From NCBI GenBank assembly GCA_902625885.1, contig CACODE010000012.1:1-42236 (forward strand): DNA of 42,236 nucleotides, in the 5' to 3' direction. Source of the DNA: an uncultured Candidatus Poseidoniales archaeon. Its GTDB lineage: Archaea > Thermoplasmatota > Poseidoniia > Poseidoniales > Poseidoniaceae. The notes under the pieces were generated by a model that made no database searches, had not been told where the DNA came from, and was given only the letters and a program-made list of their open reading frames with translations. Shown one piece after another: positions 6,902 through 16,234 of the stretch (position 1 is the first letter of the stretch; the number at the start of each line of letters is the position of its first letter). A program made the translations under genes and the position numbers.

Positions 6902-8494
6902 ATGGCGACCATCATCACCGAAGAGGACGAGATGGTCCACAACGGCGAAGCACTCCCAATCCTCTCCGCATCGGCAAAGAAGATGAAAATCGATAAGTTG
7001 CTAACCGCTCCCTTGCCCACGTACAGCGCCTCTGTCCCCGGTTCTTACTTTTGGACAAAAATAGCGTTCTGGATGTGCCGACGGGTTTCAAGTGTTCAAT
7101 TTCGCACCAGGGCTACGTCATCCGCAGTCCCGTTGTCCGCCGCCGGGCCGGGCGCCATGTGTTGCGGCTGGCACACCAACGGGTTGATGGATCCGTTGGC
7201 CATTTTCCTCAATCATCCAAAAGAATTCGTCGTTGGTGCACGGCACGATTTGGTCACGCGCCCACTTTTGGGTTGGTGGACGCGTCGTTTAGCGGTCCAA
7301 CCCGTTGTGCGGAAAGCCGAATTGTTGCGAGGAGGATGCACCGAAGAGGAAGCGTTACACCTCAACGGAAGATCCCTTCTCGCTCTTTCGAGCGGCGTTG
7401 CACACGGCTTTGGATGCGTGCTTTTCCCCGAGGGTACCAGCCACAGCAATGCCCACATGATTCGGTTCAAAACCGGTCCAATACGCACTGTTTTGGCAGC
7501 TGCCGCTATTGCAAAATCCAAGGAGATGCCGCTTCCCAAGGTGGTTCCAGTAGGGCTTCATTTCCGAAGACGGGAACATTTCCGCACGGACCAATTTATC
7601 GAGTTTGGCGAACCGATTGAAATCGTTGACGATATGGTGCCCTCGGCGATGGTGGAGGCTGTTCAACAAGGCGGCTGGATTGAACCTCCAGAATCGACCG
7701 TACATCGTCTTCGTGATGCATTGCAAGAGCAACTCCCCTACCTCACACCAAACGCTTCCACCTGGAAAGAACATCGAGCCGTACACCTCCTTGCTCACGC
7801 TGAAGCGAGAGAGCAGGGAAAGAAGCTCCACACGTGGGAAGAAGAGGTGCTGGCTGCACGAAACGTTCGAGACACTTGGCCTGGCTCCACCACCACTTTC
7901 CCACCACAACCGCTGGGAGGGGAGCGGATGGCACACGCTTCAGAGGCTGCGGAACTGCTCGATACAGCCGGTCTTGACGGTCGCGATCTCGGAGCGAAGG
8001 GGCAGGTTTTCAGAAAAGCGAGTTGGGGACGTGTTCCTTCTGCCGTTCTTTCTGTCGTTCTGTTCGCAGCCTTGCTGCCGTTCTCCATCACGTCGCTTGG
8101 GCTACAAATTACCCTTGGTAGGTTGCTGGGCGATTCGACCGACGAAGGCTTGGACGCCAGAACGAGTTTCCAGTTCCTCGCCGCCTTCTTCGGGTCCCTT
8201 TTGATTTGGCCTGTCGTGGCAGGGCTCTGGACCGTTCTTGTTTACCTCAACCGGGAAGCTCTGGCGTCGGCATTAGGGTTGTCCTCATCTTGGCTTGAGG
8301 TTGGGGGGGCTTCACCGCTGTTGGGCCTTGTCTTGGTCTTCATCGCCTGCTTCCCTCTGTTTTGGGCCAGCGGTAAGTCGTTCGCTTCGGCGTGGGATGT
8401 TTGGGTTGACACGAGAAAGGCTTGGACCAGATTTCGCTTTCCGGCCGAAGAAAAAACGCGACTTGGTCGCCTGTTGGACAAAATCAACTCCTGA
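6902..8494 (+). CDS. PlsC/GPAT-type glycerophosphate acyltransferase with C-terminal membrane domain
   Basis: The 530-residue protein has an N-terminal acyltransferase domain. GWHTNGLMDP (His91, Asp97) occupies the catalytic HxxxxD position, and FPEGTSHSNAH (from 175) is the substrate-binding FPEG block. VPVGLHFRRREHF matches the later block IV. His and Asp are separated by five residues instead of four, and the HTNGLMDP form resembles eukaryotic Gat1/Sct1-like acyltransferases as I recall them. The second half has about three TM helices (AVLSVVLFAALLPFSI, FLAAFFGSLLIWPVVAGL, LLGLVLVFIACFPLFW), implying membrane anchoring. The family transfers fatty acyl groups to glycerol phosphate. Archaeal lipids are normally ether-linked isoprenoids, so this is a bacterial/eukaryotic trait, though such genes are known in Marine Group II. 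It directly follows the HIT gene. Confidence 0.82.
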   Translation: MATIITEEDEMVHNGEALPILSASAKKMKIDKLLTAPLPTYSASVPGSYFWTKIAFWMCRRVSSVQFRTRATSSAVPLSAAGPGAMCCGWHTNGLMDPLAIFLNHPKEFVVGARHDLVTRPLLGWWTRRLAVQPVVRKAELLRGGCTEEEALHLNGRSLLALSSGVAHGFGCVLFPEGTSHSNAHMIRFKTGPIRTVLAAAAIAKSKEMPLPKVVPVGLHFRRREHFRTDQFIEFGEPIEIVDDMVPSAMVEAVQQGGWIEPPESTVHRLRDALQEQLPYLTPNASTWKEHRAVHLLAHAEAREQGKKLHTWEEEVLAARNVRDTWPGSTTTFPPQPLGGERMAHASEAAELLDTAGLDGRDLGAKGQVFRKASWGRVPSAVLSVVLFAALLPFSITSLGLQITLGRLLGDSTDEGLDARTSFQFLAAFFGSLLIWPVVAGLWTVLVYLNREALASALGLSSSWLEVGGASPLLGLVLVFIACFPLFWASGKSFASAWDVWVDTRKAWTRFRFPAEEKTRLGRLLDKINS

Positions 8495-8533
8495 ACGGGT
8501 GCATTCAAACAGGAGGAGACATTGGGGGTTACC

Positions 8534-9169
8534 ATGACGCCTGATGAGACGGTGGATTTGCTCAAAAAGTGGCTTTCCGAAGAGCGTCTTTCAGCCAAGG
8601 CGCAACAAGACCCTCGCGCCCATGCGCACTTTCTCGTGCGCTACCCAAGCGGAAAACAGGGGCACATGTTCGCCATCGTTGTACCAAAAGGGCGCGACCT
8701 CGTCGCCGTTTCGAGCATGACCCGTGTTGATGAGGGCCAACAAAAAGAAATGAAGAGCCATATGGGCGATGAGGCTGGTGATTGGGCTGAGTGGATTCAT
8801 GAGAGCCGTCTGCACCTCATCAGAACCGGTGTTGACTGGGTCATTCATATGGGTCATGAAGGCAAGAAGAAACCCGGACCTTTGCAAGCGTTTAACGTCA
8901 GTTTGCCGATTTGGTTTGATGGATTGAACAAGCACGAATTCATGAACAGCCTCCGCCGGTTGTGGCTGGCCAAGCTCGCCCTGATTCACGAGATCAAATA
9001 CTCTTACGGACCGGGCGTTGGTAAACCAGGTCCAGTTGACGATTGGGCGAAATCAAAGCCAACCGGGGACGGCCCTTCCATCACGGGCGATCTTCGTCCT
9101 GCCGCCGAAATTGAATTCGACGAGAAAATGTCCTTCGGCTCCGGATTTGACCCGAGCGAGTGGGCTTGA
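8534..9169 (+). CDS. Uncharacterised archaeal protein, DUF2299-like
   Basis: This 211-residue soluble protein has no signal peptide or TM helix. The middle carries FNVSLPIWFDGLNKHEFMNS followed by a helix of Leu, Ala and Lys, reminiscent of the archaeal DUF2299 family (a type III secretion-chaperone-like fold). I make that match from memory and hold it loosely. The C-terminus is Gly/Pro-rich and probably disordered. The ATG at 8534 is chosen; a TTG at 8522 sits closer to the strong site GGAGGA (8512-8517) and could be used instead. It follows the acyltransferase by about 40 bases on the same strand. Confidence 0.65.
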   Translation: MTPDETVDLLKKWLSEERLSAKAQQDPRAHAHFLVRYPSGKQGHMFAIVVPKGRDLVAVSSMTRVDEGQQKEMKSHMGDEAGDWAEWIHESRLHLIRTGVDWVIHMGHEGKKKPGPLQAFNVSLPIWFDGLNKHEFMNSLRRLWLAKLALIHEIKYSYGPGVGKPGPVDDWAKSKPTGDGPSITGDLRPAAEIEFDEKMSFGSGFDPSEWA

Positions 9170-9225
9170 GCATTCAGGTTTGTCCGCAACATGGGCTATC
9201 AAAAGGTCGCATTTTCCATGTTTTC

Positions 9226-9251
9226 CCTCTCGGTGAGAAATGACCGAAAGG
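9226..9251. terminator. Hairpin between the DUF2299-like gene and the surface-protein gene
   Basis: CCTCTCGGT (9226-9234) pairs with ACCGAAAGG (9243-9251), eight base pairs with one mismatch around an eight-base loop. It sits just upstream of the TATA-like site of the next gene, so it may end the preceding transcript or serve as an operator. Confidence 0.35.
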
Positions 9252-9259
9252 GGACGCGG

Positions 9260-9267
9260 TTAAGTAT
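9260..9267 (+). promoter_or_regulatory. TATA-like element of the surface-protein gene
   Basis: TTAAGTAT lies 41 bases before the ATG at 9309. A purine-rich CGAAAGGGG lies just before it, at the BRE position. The leader would be short; the palindrome GGTATACC is next to the start codon, and no clear ribosome-binding site is present. Confidence 0.35.
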
Positions 9268-9308
9268 GATTAGATACACGAGAAATTAGAGAAGTCCGGG
9301 GTATACCT

Positions 9309-12300
9309 ATGCGTCAAAAAATGAAATCTATCAGTTTAGCCTCACTCATGGTTTTGTCCGTGATGTCGTCGTTGTTGATCGCGTCCGTTACGGTCAGCGC
9401 AAGCACCGTTGTGATCACCGAAGCCATTCAAATCGTCGACGGCGGTACTTCCTCCGATTCGCAAGCCGCCGTTGGCTCCGACAGTTCAGGTAACGTTCAC
9501 GTCGTGTGGACCAGAAACAACCTGCATCTCTACTACGCCATGATTTCACCCCGTGGCGAAACCCTGATCGATGCCACCCAAATCACCAATTCTGGACTTC
9601 ACAAGATTTGGCATCCCGACCTTGCTGTCGACGAATTTGACCGCATCCACGTCGTGTGGGCCGACAAAGCGGGACAGCACTCCATCATGTACACAGCGCT
9701 CTCGCCTTGGTCGGCTCCAATGGACGGGATGGCCTCCGATGACGGGACCATCTCCGCCATTGATGACACCATCATTTCACGTCGCTCGCAAAACAGGGAT
9801 TGGCCCGCTCTCGACATTGACAGCCAAAACAACGTGCACATCGTTTGGCAGGACAACTATGACGAGCTCGGTCGTTTCTTCAACCAACCCCAAATCTACT
9901 ACTCCATGATTCAGCCAGACATTGGCTCCGGTGCCATTGTGACCTTGTTCGACGACACGCTTCTTACACCCATCATCGGCCACAAGGGCCACCCCGATGT
10001 GGTCGTTGACGCCAACGACTATGTGCAAATCGCATGGGACGACACGCGAGGCGGCAAAGTTGAACTTGCGTTCATCGTTGACACCTCAGGTTCCATGTAC
10101 TCTGAGTGGGCCGACATTTGCACGGTCATCTACGGTGGAAATTTCGCCAGCGGTGGAAACTTCCAGGGCATTAAACCCCTTCTCGAAGAAGGTAACATGA
10201 CGGTTTACGAGACCATTTACGGCCTTGGTAATACGCTGCCGGGTGCGGCCAGTTCCGGTAACTGTCAGGGCTACAACAAGAACACAGGCCCCCGAACAAC
10301 GCCGCTCGGGCAAACCCCCGGCGACGATTCTGGAGGTATCCGAAAACTGCCTGGAACCATCTACAACGGTAACACCTACTCTGGGTATTCCGGCGAAGAC
10401 TGGGGCCCTGGAACAAACTGGGCTTGCCTTTCTTGGAAAGACGCCGCCGGTAACGTTCCTGGCAACCCACCAACACAGGCGGACCATCGATGGAATCCAA
10501 ACGCTACGAAGATCGTCATACCCGTTTCCGACGAGGGTCCAAAGGACGGCGATCCTTCGCAGCAAGCCGATGACAAAGCGGCCATTCAGGAAGCGCACGA
10601 CAACTGCATTCTCGCTGGCGTGGTCCCAGTCGGTCTTTACGGACAAGGCTACGGCGGTGCAGGCAACATCCAATCTCACTTCATGGACTTGGTTCAGTGC
10701 CCGAACGGCGTGGTTTCAACACAAACGCGGAACTGCCCCGGAAACACCCTCGCTAACACCGACGCTGGTGGCCAAGCCTACGAGTTCCCATCGGGCTCAG
10801 GCAACAACCAAATGGCCCTCCTCGTTGAAGCCATGGTGTACATTTCGACCAACAACTCTCGAGAGATCTACATGTCGGTTCTTGACCCCTATGCCAAGAT
10901 GAACAACGACCCAAGCTTCACCCCAGGCTCGCCAGGGCACTCGGCGCAAGGCGGCGTTTATGCCGAGGACACGGGAGCAGGTTCAGACGGCCATCTTGTG
11001 GTTGTGAACGACACTCGCGTCACCATCGACGATGCCTACTCCTTCCACCCTTCCATTGGCGTTGACCGCCAAGGCAACACTCACATCGCTTGGATGGACG
11101 GACGCGACTACGGCTTCGAGAAGGACGTCAACTACGAAGTCTACTACACCAAACTTCGCCTGCAAGGCGCCGGTGAGTGGGACGGGGCCGAAGAAGGCCT
11201 GTCCACGTACGCCATCAAGAAAATCAACGACACACCCGTTTCCAACGTCGAAGGAAAGAACGGCCTACCACCGGCCTCACCTTACGCTGGAAACTCGGTC
11301 TTCCCATCCTTGCTGACCGACGACCAAAACAACGTCCACATCGCCTGGGTTGACTCCGGAAACCTCTCCGCTAACGAAGAAGTTCTCTACGTTCGCCTCA
11401 ACCAAACCGATCTGACGGGCGACGGCGAAACGGCGCTTGATCCGTGGGAGGCCGTTGCTGTTACTTCATGGAACTCGAACAAACTTGGTCCAAACAGCGG
11501 TCGACAGCCAGCGATAGGCATGCCTCCAGCGTTCTCAAACGACCTTGGAAGCGGCGCCCACATCGCTTGGTCGGACACCAACAAGTGCGGTGACGACGGT
11601 AATAACAACCGGTTCACGATCTGTTATTCGCACGTTTTGACCGGTCAAGTTGATGTCGAGTTTGACGAGGGGGAGACGTTCTATCACGTCATCGAACCCG
11701 GCCAGCAAACCATCTACAACATGACCATGAACAACTCCACACCGGGACCAAAAGATCTCGTTGCTGACACGTACGGATTGAACATATCGGGCGTGCCAAT
11801 GAACTGGACGGCCAACCTCTACTTTGCATCGAACCACTCAAGCATTTTCCCCGACACACCAATTTTCCTTGAAGGCGGCGAGAACGTCCGGTTCTACATG
11901 CGAGTGCAAGCCCCCTCTATCTACCAAGCCAACGGCGACGAACTGGCGGAAATCCGTGTCACTGCGCAATCGTACAAGGACCCCGCTATCCAAAACGACC
12001 TCATCACGCTCACGCTGATGGACGTCGTCCACGGCATCAACCTCGACACTTCACACAGCATGGCCGACATCGAACAGGGCGACACAGCCATCTTTTCCAT
12101 CACCATCACCAACACCGGTAACGTCCACGATGCGTTTGTCTTCTGGGACCCGAACAGCCTCGAAGGGCAGCAGGAATGGTTGCTACCGTTTGGCTGGCAG
12201 GTGAACTTCCCCATCCGTGTTGAATTGGACCCGGGGCAGTCGGTCACGAAGAACCTCGAAGTTTTCGTTCCAACATCAGAAGATCCTGGAGCCTTCGTTA

Positions 12301-14333
12301 TCTACGTCAAAGGCTGGTCGGAGGGCGAGCCCATCAAGTCCGTTGAAAAGGGCACCTACGATATTCTGGAGTTGGGCGTTTTCGTTTCGATCCGCTCGAC
12401 CGGTAATATCGTGTTTGCAGTGGATGACCGTTCCTCTCAGATAAAACCGGGCGAATGCGCCTCTTACGACGTCGACGTCACCAAGAACTTCGACAGCGGT
12501 GAGTTGGTGTTCGCTACCCCCGGCGCACCAGAGGCCAAACCCGACGGTATTGCCATGGACGCATGGCGACAAGAAAACTGGGTCGTCATCGTTGACTTCG
12601 CAAACGCTACCGGCTCCGCAGACGCCGGCGACGGTCTTGGAGACCCGATCGCCTGGACGATACCTGGTACTGCAGAGAAGGTGACCAAGCGAGTGACGGT
12701 TCATGTCTGTGCACCGCAGAACGCCACGGCTGGACTCGGCCCGGCCATCACGCTGAAAGGCTACCTTGACGGCTATCCAAGGATATCCGATTCGGCCATT
12801 CTTTCAACGAACGTGGAGCACGTCTTTGATCTTGATGCGGGCATTGACCCAGCGGTTGGGACCTCGATGAGCGTCAACCCCGGCGAACAAATCTCCTTGC
12901 CCATGACCGTCGTGAATGACGGAAACGGCCCAGATCGGTTCGATTTCCGCCTGGCGAGGGTTACCGACGCCTCGGGTGTAGACGTGATTTGGGACATCGA
13001 CATTCCGCGCGAAACCCTGCAGGAACTTTCTCCCGATACACATCAAGACTTTGAAGTCATCATGAACGTCCCAGACAGGGTCACCGCAGGCGAATACACC
13101 GTTGTCATGCAAGCCTATTCTGAGGAAGTCTATCCAGACGCCTCTGGCAGGGAAACCAGAATTCGAGACAGTGTGGTGTTGACGGTTACGGTAAACGAGT
13201 TCCATGACATGCAAATCACGATGGATCCAACCGTCGACAACGCCGTGAAAACCTCCGCACCCGGACGCATCGTCCGCTTTACGGTGAACATATCGAACAA
13301 CGGAAACGTACCGGATGTTCCAACCTTGAACAACCACTCGGCGTCTCGCGACGCAGACGGCGTGCCGAGCCAACTCCCCGGCATGGAAGCCTTGGTCGGA
13401 TGGGACGTGAGCTGGTACATCATGCGTCAACTCAGCGCCGACCTTGTGGTTGAGGAATCGTGTGAAGCGATGCTTTCCACCGCCTCATCCTATCCCGAAG
13501 AGAAGTGTGTTTACCTTACGGATCTTGACGAGTGGCGACTTCCCGAGATGGCGCCCTACGAAACGCTCACCGTTGTCGCCGCAATTCAAGTCGGTACACA
13601 AGCAGCTTTGGACACGCGTAACATCGGTTTGAAAGTCGTTTCCAAGTTTGGCGACATGGAAAACGATGGTGACCATGACGACTCACCGGATTGGGCTGGC
13701 GACATGTTGGACACCAACGAGATGGTTGTCACCCTCCGATTGCGAGCACCAAATCTCAAGGTTGCCGAGATCATCATGCCACCGTCCACTTCCGCCGATG
13801 TCGACTCGACCATACCCATTGGTATCATTCTGGAGAACGACGGTAACGTGCACGCTACAGACATTGAAATCGTCCTGTGCGAGTACGACAAGTCCTCTTC
13901 TGAATTGACAAAGGAAATCCGTGAAAACGGTTGTGATGAGGAACACGTCGTCATGCGCCAAGTGGTAGGTGCGCTTCTCGCACCCGATGACAGTGAAGAT
14001 TCACGAGCAGTGGAAATCTACCTTCTCTATCCGGTCTCAGCCGGTAGCAAAGGCGTATACGTTGTCGTTGACCCGAGCGACGAAATCGTTGAAGCGTCGG
14101 AAGACGACAACGTTTACCTGATTCCCGACGACTTGGAATCCAGCAGCCCGGTCTTCGACGTCGCCAAGGAAATTGTTGGCAAGACGGCCCTGCCCTTCGC
14201 TGTAATCGTTCTCACCATCGCTCTTCTGGGCGTCGTCTACCTGGTAGGCAAAGGCCGAAGAGACGAAGTGAACAAGCGGTTGGCTGAGCAGTCTTCACTC
14301 GTTTCGGTCCTCTCTGACGAAGCGGGCAACTGA
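9309..14333 (+). CDS. Giant surface protein: seven-bladed propeller with inserted vWA domain, Ig/CARDB stalk, C-terminal TM anchor
   Basis: The 1674-residue protein opens with a Sec signal peptide ending near VTVSAS (about residue 31). Seven blade-like repeats follow, each with an HVVW/HIAW strand and a later YY/YxxL strand. The fourth strand (VQIAWDDTRGGK) is interrupted by about 260 residues before its partner (EIYMSVLDP). The insert is a von Willebrand A domain whose MIDAS is DTSGSM (Asp258, Ser260, Ser262). After the propeller come several NEW3/CARDB-like beta-sandwich domains (for example FSITITNTGNVHDAF and LENDGNVHATDIEI). A single TM helix (PFAVIVLTIALLGVVYLVG) and a short basic tail end the protein. 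It should be displayed outside the cell, anchored at the C-terminus, and could bind protein or glycan ligands through the metal site. No LPXTG or PGF motif is seen. Confidence 0.85.
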   Translation: MRQKMKSISLASLMVLSVMSSLLIASVTVSASTVVITEAIQIVDGGTSSDSQAAVGSDSSGNVHVVWTRNNLHLYYAMISPRGETLIDATQITNSGLHKIWHPDLAVDEFDRIHVVWADKAGQHSIMYTALSPWSAPMDGMASDDGTISAIDDTIISRRSQNRDWPALDIDSQNNVHIVWQDNYDELGRFFNQPQIYYSMIQPDIGSGAIVTLFDDTLLTPIIGHKGHPDVVVDANDYVQIAWDDTRGGKVELAFIVDTSGSMYSEWADICTVIYGGNFASGGNFQGIKPLLEEGNMTVYETIYGLGNTLPGAASSGNCQGYNKNTGPRTTPLGQTPGDDSGGIRKLPGTIYNGNTYSGYSGEDWGPGTNWACLSWKDAAGNVPGNPPTQADHRWNPNATKIVIPVSDEGPKDGDPSQQADDKAAIQEAHDNCILAGVVPVGLYGQGYGGAGNIQSHFMDLVQCPNGVVSTQTRNCPGNTLANTDAGGQAYEFPSGSGNNQMALLVEAMVYISTNNSREIYMSVLDPYAKMNNDPSFTPGSPGHSAQGGVYAEDTGAGSDGHLVVVNDTRVTIDDAYSFHPSIGVDRQGNTHIAWMDGRDYGFEKDVNYEVYYTKLRLQGAGEWDGAEEGLSTYAIKKINDTPVSNVEGKNGLPPASPYAGNSVFPSLLTDDQNNVHIAWVDSGNLSANEEVLYVRLNQTDLTGDGETALDPWEAVAVTSWNSNKLGPNSGRQPAIGMPPAFSNDLGSGAHIAWSDTNKCGDDGNNNRFTICYSHVLTGQVDVEFDEGETFYHVIEPGQQTIYNMTMNNSTPGPKDLVADTYGLNISGVPMNWTANLYFASNHSSIFPDTPIFLEGGENVRFYMRVQAPSIYQANGDELAEIRVTAQSYKDPAIQNDLITLTLMDVVHGINLDTSHSMADIEQGDTAIFSITITNTGNVHDAFVFWDPNSLEGQQEWLLPFGWQVNFPIRVELDPGQSVTKNLEVFVPTSEDPGAFVIYVKGWSEGEPIKSVEKGTYDILELGVFVSIRSTGNIVFAVDDRSSQIKPGECASYDVDVTKNFDSGELVFATPGAPEAKPDGIAMDAWRQENWVVIVDFANATGSADAGDGLGDPIAWTIPGTAEKVTKRVTVHVCAPQNATAGLGPAITLKGYLDGYPRISDSAILSTNVEHVFDLDAGIDPAVGTSMSVNPGEQISLPMTVVNDGNGPDRFDFRLARVTDASGVDVIWDIDIPRETLQELSPDTHQDFEVIMNVPDRVTAGEYTVVMQAYSEEVYPDASGRETRIRDSVVLTVTVNEFHDMQITMDPTVDNAVKTSAPGRIVRFTVNISNNGNVPDVPTLNNHSASRDADGVPSQLPGMEALVGWDVSWYIMRQLSADLVVEESCEAMLSTASSYPEEKCVYLTDLDEWRLPEMAPYETLTVVAAIQVGTQAALDTRNIGLKVVSKFGDMENDGDHDDSPDWAGDMLDTNEMVVTLRLRAPNLKVAEIIMPPSTSADVDSTIPIGIILENDGNVHATDIEIVLCEYDKSSSELTKEIRENGCDEEHVVMRQVVGALLAPDDSEDSRAVEIYLLYPVSAGSKGVYVVVDPSDEIVEASEDDNVYLIPDDLESSSPVFDVAKEIVGKTALPFAVIVLTIALLGVVYLVGKGRRDEVNKRLAEQSSLVSVLSDEAGN

Positions 14334-14341
14334 TGCTGAAA

Positions 14342-15088
14342 TCACTTGGTTCTCGGACCGAGGTACCAGCGCAGTTCCGTGTCCAGCGGCGCAGCAATCA
14401 CTTGCCCTGACCGCCTGGCAATCTGCTTTTCCAATCGGGAGCGAAGGGTGTTGATGACGTCGCCGACGTTGGGATGCCCCATCAATTCCTGCTGAACAAG
14501 GGAGGTGAGGTCAATTCTGTCGCCGGTGGCCTCCACCATGGTCTGTATGATGCTGCGCTCTTCGTAGGAGTCGAAATCCGCCTCAACTGCGGCGGAGACG
14601 CGTTGGCGGACATGTTGGTGAAGCGAAATAAGGGCGTCTCTCTGGGCGTCAAGATCCTCCAAAACGGTGGCCAGGGTGCGCATGTGCGCCAGACCTTCCG
14701 CCACGGCGATTTTCTTCCGTCCACTCAACGATTCCGCGACCGGGATCGACGCAGCCGGCAGAGCGCTGGAGAGACGCATTGGCCCTCCTGCAGGCAGTTT
14801 CCGTTCTTCACACCGAAACAAATCGGGACCGATGTCGACCTGTATGGACATGGCTCGTTCAACGGCGTAAATGGTCCTTGGTGGTCCACCTTTCTCTGAC
14901 GGCACCTTGTTTTTGGAAACCATGCCGCCCTTTTCGAGTTCTTTGAGGTGCTTGACCACAGCGGGCTGACTCACGCCGATAAGTTCGGCCAGCTGCATGG
15001 GGTAGTGGGGTTCTCTGGCGAGGCGTTCGAGAATTTGCCGTCGCACTTTGTTCTGAAGCAAATAGAGGGCGTTGTCGATACCGGTCAT
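14342..15088 (-). CDS. ArsR-like winged-helix transcriptional regulator
   Basis: This 248-residue protein begins with a winged-helix DNA-binding domain. KVRRQILERLAREPHYPMQ is helix 1-2, the recognition helix is QPAVVKHLKELEKGGMV, and the wing is SEKGGPPRTIYAVE. This pattern matches ArsR-type archaeal regulators. The remaining 170 residues are helical, including a long region (HQHVRQRVSAAVEADF) that may dimerise or sense a ligand; no metal-binding Cys pair is seen. The ATG at 15088 is chosen because GAGGAG lies immediately upstream; a TTG nine bases earlier would destroy that site. A perfect palindrome overlaps the ribosome-binding site, suggesting autoregulation. The gene converges on the surface-protein gene, with eight bases between the stops. 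Confidence 0.82.
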   Translation of the reverse strand: MTGIDNALYLLQNKVRRQILERLAREPHYPMQLAELIGVSQPAVVKHLKELEKGGMVSKNKVPSEKGGPPRTIYAVERAMSIQVDIGPDLFRCEERKLPAGGPMRLSSALPAASIPVAESLSGRKKIAVAEGLAHMRTLATVLEDLDAQRDALISLHQHVRQRVSAAVEADFDSYEERSIIQTMVEATGDRIDLTSLVQQELMGHPNVGDVINTLRSRLEKQIARRSGQVIAAPLDTELRWYLGPRTK

Positions 15089-15091
15089 ACT

Positions 15092-15104
15092 CCTCAACTT
15101 GAGG
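15092..15104. promoter_or_regulatory. Palindromic operator candidate at the ArsR-like gene start
   Basis: CCTCAACTTGAGG is a perfect six-plus-one-plus-six inverted repeat, a few bases before the regulator's ATG and including its ribosome-binding site. A dimeric winged-helix protein could bind here and block its own expression. Confidence 0.45.
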
Positions 15105-15142
15105 TTGGGTAGTAACCACTCCCCTATGAACGCACCGTTTGC

Positions 15143-16192
15143 TCAAAGTTCATCCCAATCTTTCCATGCGTCGTTGTTTTTCGCTGGCTTTTGTTGAGTC
15201 GGTGGTTGTTTTGCTTTCGTTGATGTTCGTTGAACGGGTTGAGGCTCGGCGAGAGGCACGCCTTCGTCCCAAGACGCGATGGCCGCAGCGTTTGCTGCGT
15301 CTTGTATCGTTTCTTCAGCGGTGGTGGACCGGAATCGCCCGTCTCTTGCGTGGTTTTGGGCGCCTTCAACGTCACCTCGCATGAGAGCATAGATTTGTTC
15401 TGTGGTCAACAGGGCTCCAGCGGAGACGTCTTGCGAACCATCAACATAGGTTTCTGAGGGTTGGCGTTCCGCGGTATCGGCAAACGGCGGCGCTACCGTC
15501 TGCTGCTGGACAGTGTTTTCATCCGGCTGCGTAAACAAGGTTGGATGTTCGGGGTTCACGTCGGTGATCGGCACCAAATTGCCGTCAGCGCCGACCATCA
15601 TCACGCGGGGCGATTTGCTGGGTTTCGAGGCGAAGTAGATGATCAGAGCAACGGGCGTGGTGAACACACCAAGACAGCACATCACGCCGCCAACCACCAG
15701 GCCCGTTGAGGATAGCAGGCCGTCCTGAATGGCGTTCACCGAGACCAACCAACCCTTCGTTTCCGAGCAGTCTTCCTCGCAGGCGATTTTCAGGGCGTAC
15801 TCGCCCGATTCGTTGAGCACCCAAGACGAGCGGATTTCAAATTCAGTACCGTCGGTCGACATGGCTTGCCAGTCGAGCATGCAGTTACTCTCCTCCAGCG
15901 CTTCACCGGCAAGCGAGTACCCGTCCACGCGATAGAGTTCCACCGACATCTCGGGCTCACCAACAATTTGGTAGAACCTGTAGCATGTGTCGTTGAGAGG
16001 TTGTTCCGACCAAAACGTACCGGTACCGATGTAGGGTTCATCGTGATGCTGCTCTCTGGGATCCATCACTGAACCAATGGTCTCGGATTGGGTTGACATC
16101 AAGATCACGCCCAGCAGAAGCATCGCACCACCGACCACCGCAATCCGGAGGCCCCAAGGCGAACGCTTCGCAGGCTCAGGTGCTTGCATCAT
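15143..16192 (-). CDS. Two-TM membrane protein of unknown function
   Basis: The 349-residue protein has a basic N-terminus, a first TM helix (IAVVGGAMLLLGVILM, about residues 18-33) and an extracytoplasmic beta-rich domain of about 130 residues. That domain carries Cys pairs (NDTCYRF, EESNCMLD, KIACEEDCSE). A second TM helix (VVGGVMCCLGVFTTPVALII) leads into a 150-residue hydrophilic tail rich in Gln, Pro and Ala. The tail ends Lys-Asp-Trp-Asp-Glu-Leu, a WKDWDEL-type end. I do not recognise a family. The start has two adjacent ATGs. It lies 42 bases after top6A and about 55 before the regulator, all on the minus strand, so it could be co-transcribed with topoisomerase VI, though a role with it is not implied. 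Confidence 0.75.
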   Translation of the reverse strand: MMQAPEPAKRSPWGLRIAVVGGAMLLLGVILMSTQSETIGSVMDPREQHHDEPYIGTGTFWSEQPLNDTCYRFYQIVGEPEMSVELYRVDGYSLAGEALEESNCMLDWQAMSTDGTEFEIRSSWVLNESGEYALKIACEEDCSETKGWLVSVNAIQDGLLSSTGLVVGGVMCCLGVFTTPVALIIYFASKPSKSPRVMMVGADGNLVPITDVNPEHPTLFTQPDENTVQQQTVAPPFADTAERQPSETYVDGSQDVSAGALLTTEQIYALMRGDVEGAQNHARDGRFRSTTAEETIQDAANAAAIASWDEGVPLAEPQPVQRTSTKAKQPPTQQKPAKNNDAWKDWDEL

Positions 16193-16234
16193 TGCTTTCC
16201 AAACCCTCTTCCTCCATAAGGCTCGCTGATGCTC

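Noticed and set aside
10086-10679. Long minus-strand open frame inside the surface-protein gene
   Set aside because: Antisense shadow of a gene with strong domain content; no signal or recognisable protein pattern.
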